A stretch of 64,000 nt of DNA, from contig NZ_CP040948.1 of the NCBI RefSeq assembly GCF_006363955.1, forward strand, positions 558,001 to 622,000, written 5' to 3'. The position numbers and the translations under genes were made by a program. Below, one piece after another: positions 62,475 through 64,000 of the stretch (position 1 is the stretch's first letter; every line of letters begins with the position of its first letter). Source of the stretch: Methylophilus medardicus. Lineage in GTDB: Bacteria > Pseudomonadota > Gammaproteobacteria > Burkholderiales > Methylophilaceae. The notes beneath the pieces were generated by a model. That model was not told the origin of the DNA and searched no databases. It saw nothing but the letters and a program-made list of their open reading frames with translations.

Positions 62475-63329
62475 TTATTTTCTGATGGCGAGAATCTGGT
62501 ACAGGTCAGTGTAGCCTTGCTCAAATCGGCTGGCGTGGTCTGTCATCCACCACTGGCAGTTGCGATAGATTCGCTCACCTGCACTGGCTGCAATGGCCTC
62601 GTACTGTGCCTCTAAATTGGCCAACCAGTGCCGCAAGGTCCGTACATACTGTCTGCGTAAACTATCCACCTTAAACACCTCAAACTGCGCGTGTTCGATC
62701 TGAGCCAGTAGTTGCGCCACATTGCTCAAGGGGGCGGCCCCCTCGGGTTGACCAGCGTCATTTTCAGCCGTCATGCCATGCAGTAGCATGCGGCCGCCCG
62801 GCTTGAGCGCAGCGTGCATATGCGCCAAGCATGCAGTGGTTTCTGTCGCGCTGAGAGGCTCCGCCATGTCAAGGCACACGGCTTTGTGATAGCGGCCTGC
62901 TTCTGGCAACGTTTGATCGTCGGCGAGTTTAATGGTGATTAAGTGCTGCAGCCCACGTTGTTCGACTTGCTTCACGGCGTAGGCATACTCAGTGGAGGTG
63001 TGGGTATAGCCATGAACGAATGCGCCATAATGGCTGGCCGCCCAACACGCTAACTCGCCCCAGCCACAACGCATATCGAGCAAGGTGTCTCCGTGTTGCA
63101 AGTGCAATTGCTGGCAGATCAAGGTCAGTTGGCTGCGTTGCGCTTGCGCCAGGGTATCGTGGGGACCGGAAAAGTGAGCACAAGTATGTAACAAGTGTTC
63201 ATCCAGCCATAAGCGAGCAACGTCTTCGGCTACGGCCTGCGGTTGAGGCGCCGAAAACAATGCATCTGCCAGCAGATGACTTTCAATAGGCAACGCGTGT
63301 GATGTCGCATGCACCGGGTAGTGGCTCAT
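62475..63329 (-). CDS. Cyclopropane-fatty-acid-synthase-like methyltransferase
   Basis: A 284-aa S-adenosylmethionine-dependent methyltransferase similar to the catalytic half of CFA synthases. Motif I reads LLDMRCGWGEL, with Arg where the family usually has Gly; AVCLDMAEPLS and MHAALKPGGRMLLHGM are motifs II and III, and WMTDHASRFEQGYTDLYQILA is the CFA-like C-terminus. Shorter than true CFA synthase (about 380 aa), so the substrate is uncertain. ATG 63329 (GCAGGAG upstream) replaces the longer frame from 63386. Lies 18 bp before the sorbosone dehydrogenase-like gene. Confidence 0.85.
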   Translation of the reverse strand: MSHYPVHATSHALPIESHLLADALFSAPQPQAVAEDVARLWLDEHLLHTCAHFSGPHDTLAQAQRSQLTLICQQLHLQHGDTLLDMRCGWGELACWAASHYGAFVHGYTHTSTEYAYAVKQVEQRGLQHLITIKLADDQTLPEAGRYHKAVCLDMAEPLSATETTACLAHMHAALKPGGRMLLHGMTAENDAGQPEGAAPLSNVAQLLAQIEHAQFEVFKVDSLRRQYVRTLRHWLANLEAQYEAIAASAGERIYRNCQWWMTDHASRFEQGYTDLYQILAIRK

Positions 63330-63651
63330 GTTGTACTCCTGCTCAATGTGCACATTTGTTTTTTTGGCGCAGACACCCGCATACATTTTCCCTAACGCGG
63401 GTGGCTAGGCTGACAATGATTTGTCATGTGACAGCAGTGTAAAAATGCAACCTTAGCTAGAGTATCCGCGACTGGCTGATTGTGTTGTGGGACCTGTCTG
63501 ACAGCGCTGGCATCTCAGGTCAGGCCGAGCTTCAGTCGGGCACGTATTAAGTCCTACAGCGAAATCAGTCGCTAGCCGACGCCCGGGTTGAAAGCGTCTG
63601 CTTAGAATAGTATTGCGTGCCATGGCGCGCATCATTCACAGGAGAAATGAC
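63330..63651. other. Divergent intergenic region
   Basis: No gene. Two inverted repeats are seen: CACCCGC-N15-GCGGGTG at about 63375-63403 and TGACA-N6-TGTCA at 63411-63426. Promoters for both neighbours should lie here, but I could not place them. Confidence 0.45.
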
Positions 63652-63966
63652 ATGAAAAAAACAATATTTAGTGCGCGATTGCTCAGTGTGTTGATCGGGG
63701 CCACTTGGATGGCTAGCGCTTGGTCTGCCCCACCGGTAGACAACACCGTGCCGCCTTGCGATCACGCGGGCACCTCGACTAAACCTGCATGTAATATGGA
63801 TTCAGACAGCGTGAAAATGCCGCATGAAAAGGGGGTGATCGTGCCGCCAGAGGTGCCTGCTGAGGGCTTGCCAAATCAGGATAAACGCCGTCTGGAAGGG
63901 GTGCCGCCCAGACCACAGCCGCTGAATGCGACGCCATCTAGTCCCGGCAATGAGTTAAGAAACTAA
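63652..63966 (+). CDS. Small exported Pro-rich protein
   Basis: A 104-aa protein with a signal peptide (about 1-26, ending SAWSA). The mature chain is Pro-rich and hydrophilic with two cysteines (VPPCDHAG, KPACNMD) and no recognised domain. ATG 63652 follows AGGAG; the frame opens at 63613. Unknown function. Confidence 0.72.
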   Translation: MKKTIFSARLLSVLIGATWMASAWSAPPVDNTVPPCDHAGTSTKPACNMDSDSVKMPHEKGVIVPPEVPAEGLPNQDKRRLEGVPPRPQPLNATPSSPGNELRN

Positions 63967-63993
63967 AGCCAAGCTTGTCGATGGATTGGCTTT
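63965..63993 (+). terminator. Hairpin after the last gene
   Basis: AAAGCCAA-N13-TTGGCTTT; its stem starts within the stop codon. The window ends before a T-run could be judged. Confidence 0.5.
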
Positions 63994-64000
63994 GACGATG

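Overview
The window looks like a chromosomal segment of a methylotrophic betaproteobacterium, most likely of the family Methylophilaceae. The pointers are an intact pqqA gene for the methanol dehydrogenase cofactor PQQ, a PQQ-type sorbosone dehydrogenase-like lipoprotein, a YdeP/Fdh4-type molybdopterin oxidoreductase, betaproteobacterial housekeeping proteins, and a groESL operon with both a CIRCE site and a sigma-32-type promoter. No rRNA, tRNA, CRISPR array, insertion sequence or phage gene was seen. The assignment rests on gene content and was not checked by a database search.

Layout. 1-9.8 kb is conserved core: two small lipoproteins and YjbQ, then envC-gpmI facing rhodanese(yibN)-grxC-secB-gpsA, the same order as in E. 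coli, then an FklB-like isomerase and groESL. 9.8-11.2 kb is AT-rich, with two small membrane proteins and no recognisable function. 11.2-17.4 kb has a formate-dehydrogenase-like oxidoreductase with a small partner, a MocR-type regulator and a GGDEF/EAL protein.

17.7-51.2 kb is one remarkable block, almost all on the + strand. It is bracketed by two copies of an iron-stress-type signalling cassette (FecI-like sigma factor, FecR-like anti-sigma, very large TonB-dependent receptor with an STN signalling domain). Between them lie two tandem paralogous secreted proteins of unknown function, an RTX-repeat protein, and a type I secretion system with two different ABC proteins. That system runs without a break into a type II secretion/type IV pilus-like machine (GspG-GspF-GspE, PilM/N/O/P-like proteins, a TPR-containing secretin lipoprotein, three more pseudopilins). 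ExbB-ExbD-TonB and a protein with a PEP-CTERM-like tail follow. Shared upstream motifs and a patch of near-identical DNA in the two receptors tie the block together. My inference is that it encodes an export-and-recapture system: proteins go out through the type I and type II routes, and a ligand, possibly carried by those proteins, returns through the two TonB receptors, which signal its presence to the FecR/FecI pairs. The ligand cannot be read from the sequence.

51.2-64 kb is ordinary: a DUF6279 lipoprotein, glycine-zipper and proline/tyrosine-rich envelope proteins, a Tas-like aldo-keto reductase, outer-membrane phospholipase A, NhaA, pqqA with a conspicuous inverted repeat in front of it, small stress-type proteins, a Yip1-type membrane protein, an atypical response regulator, the sorbosone dehydrogenase-like lipoprotein and a cyclopropane-synthase-like methyltransferase.
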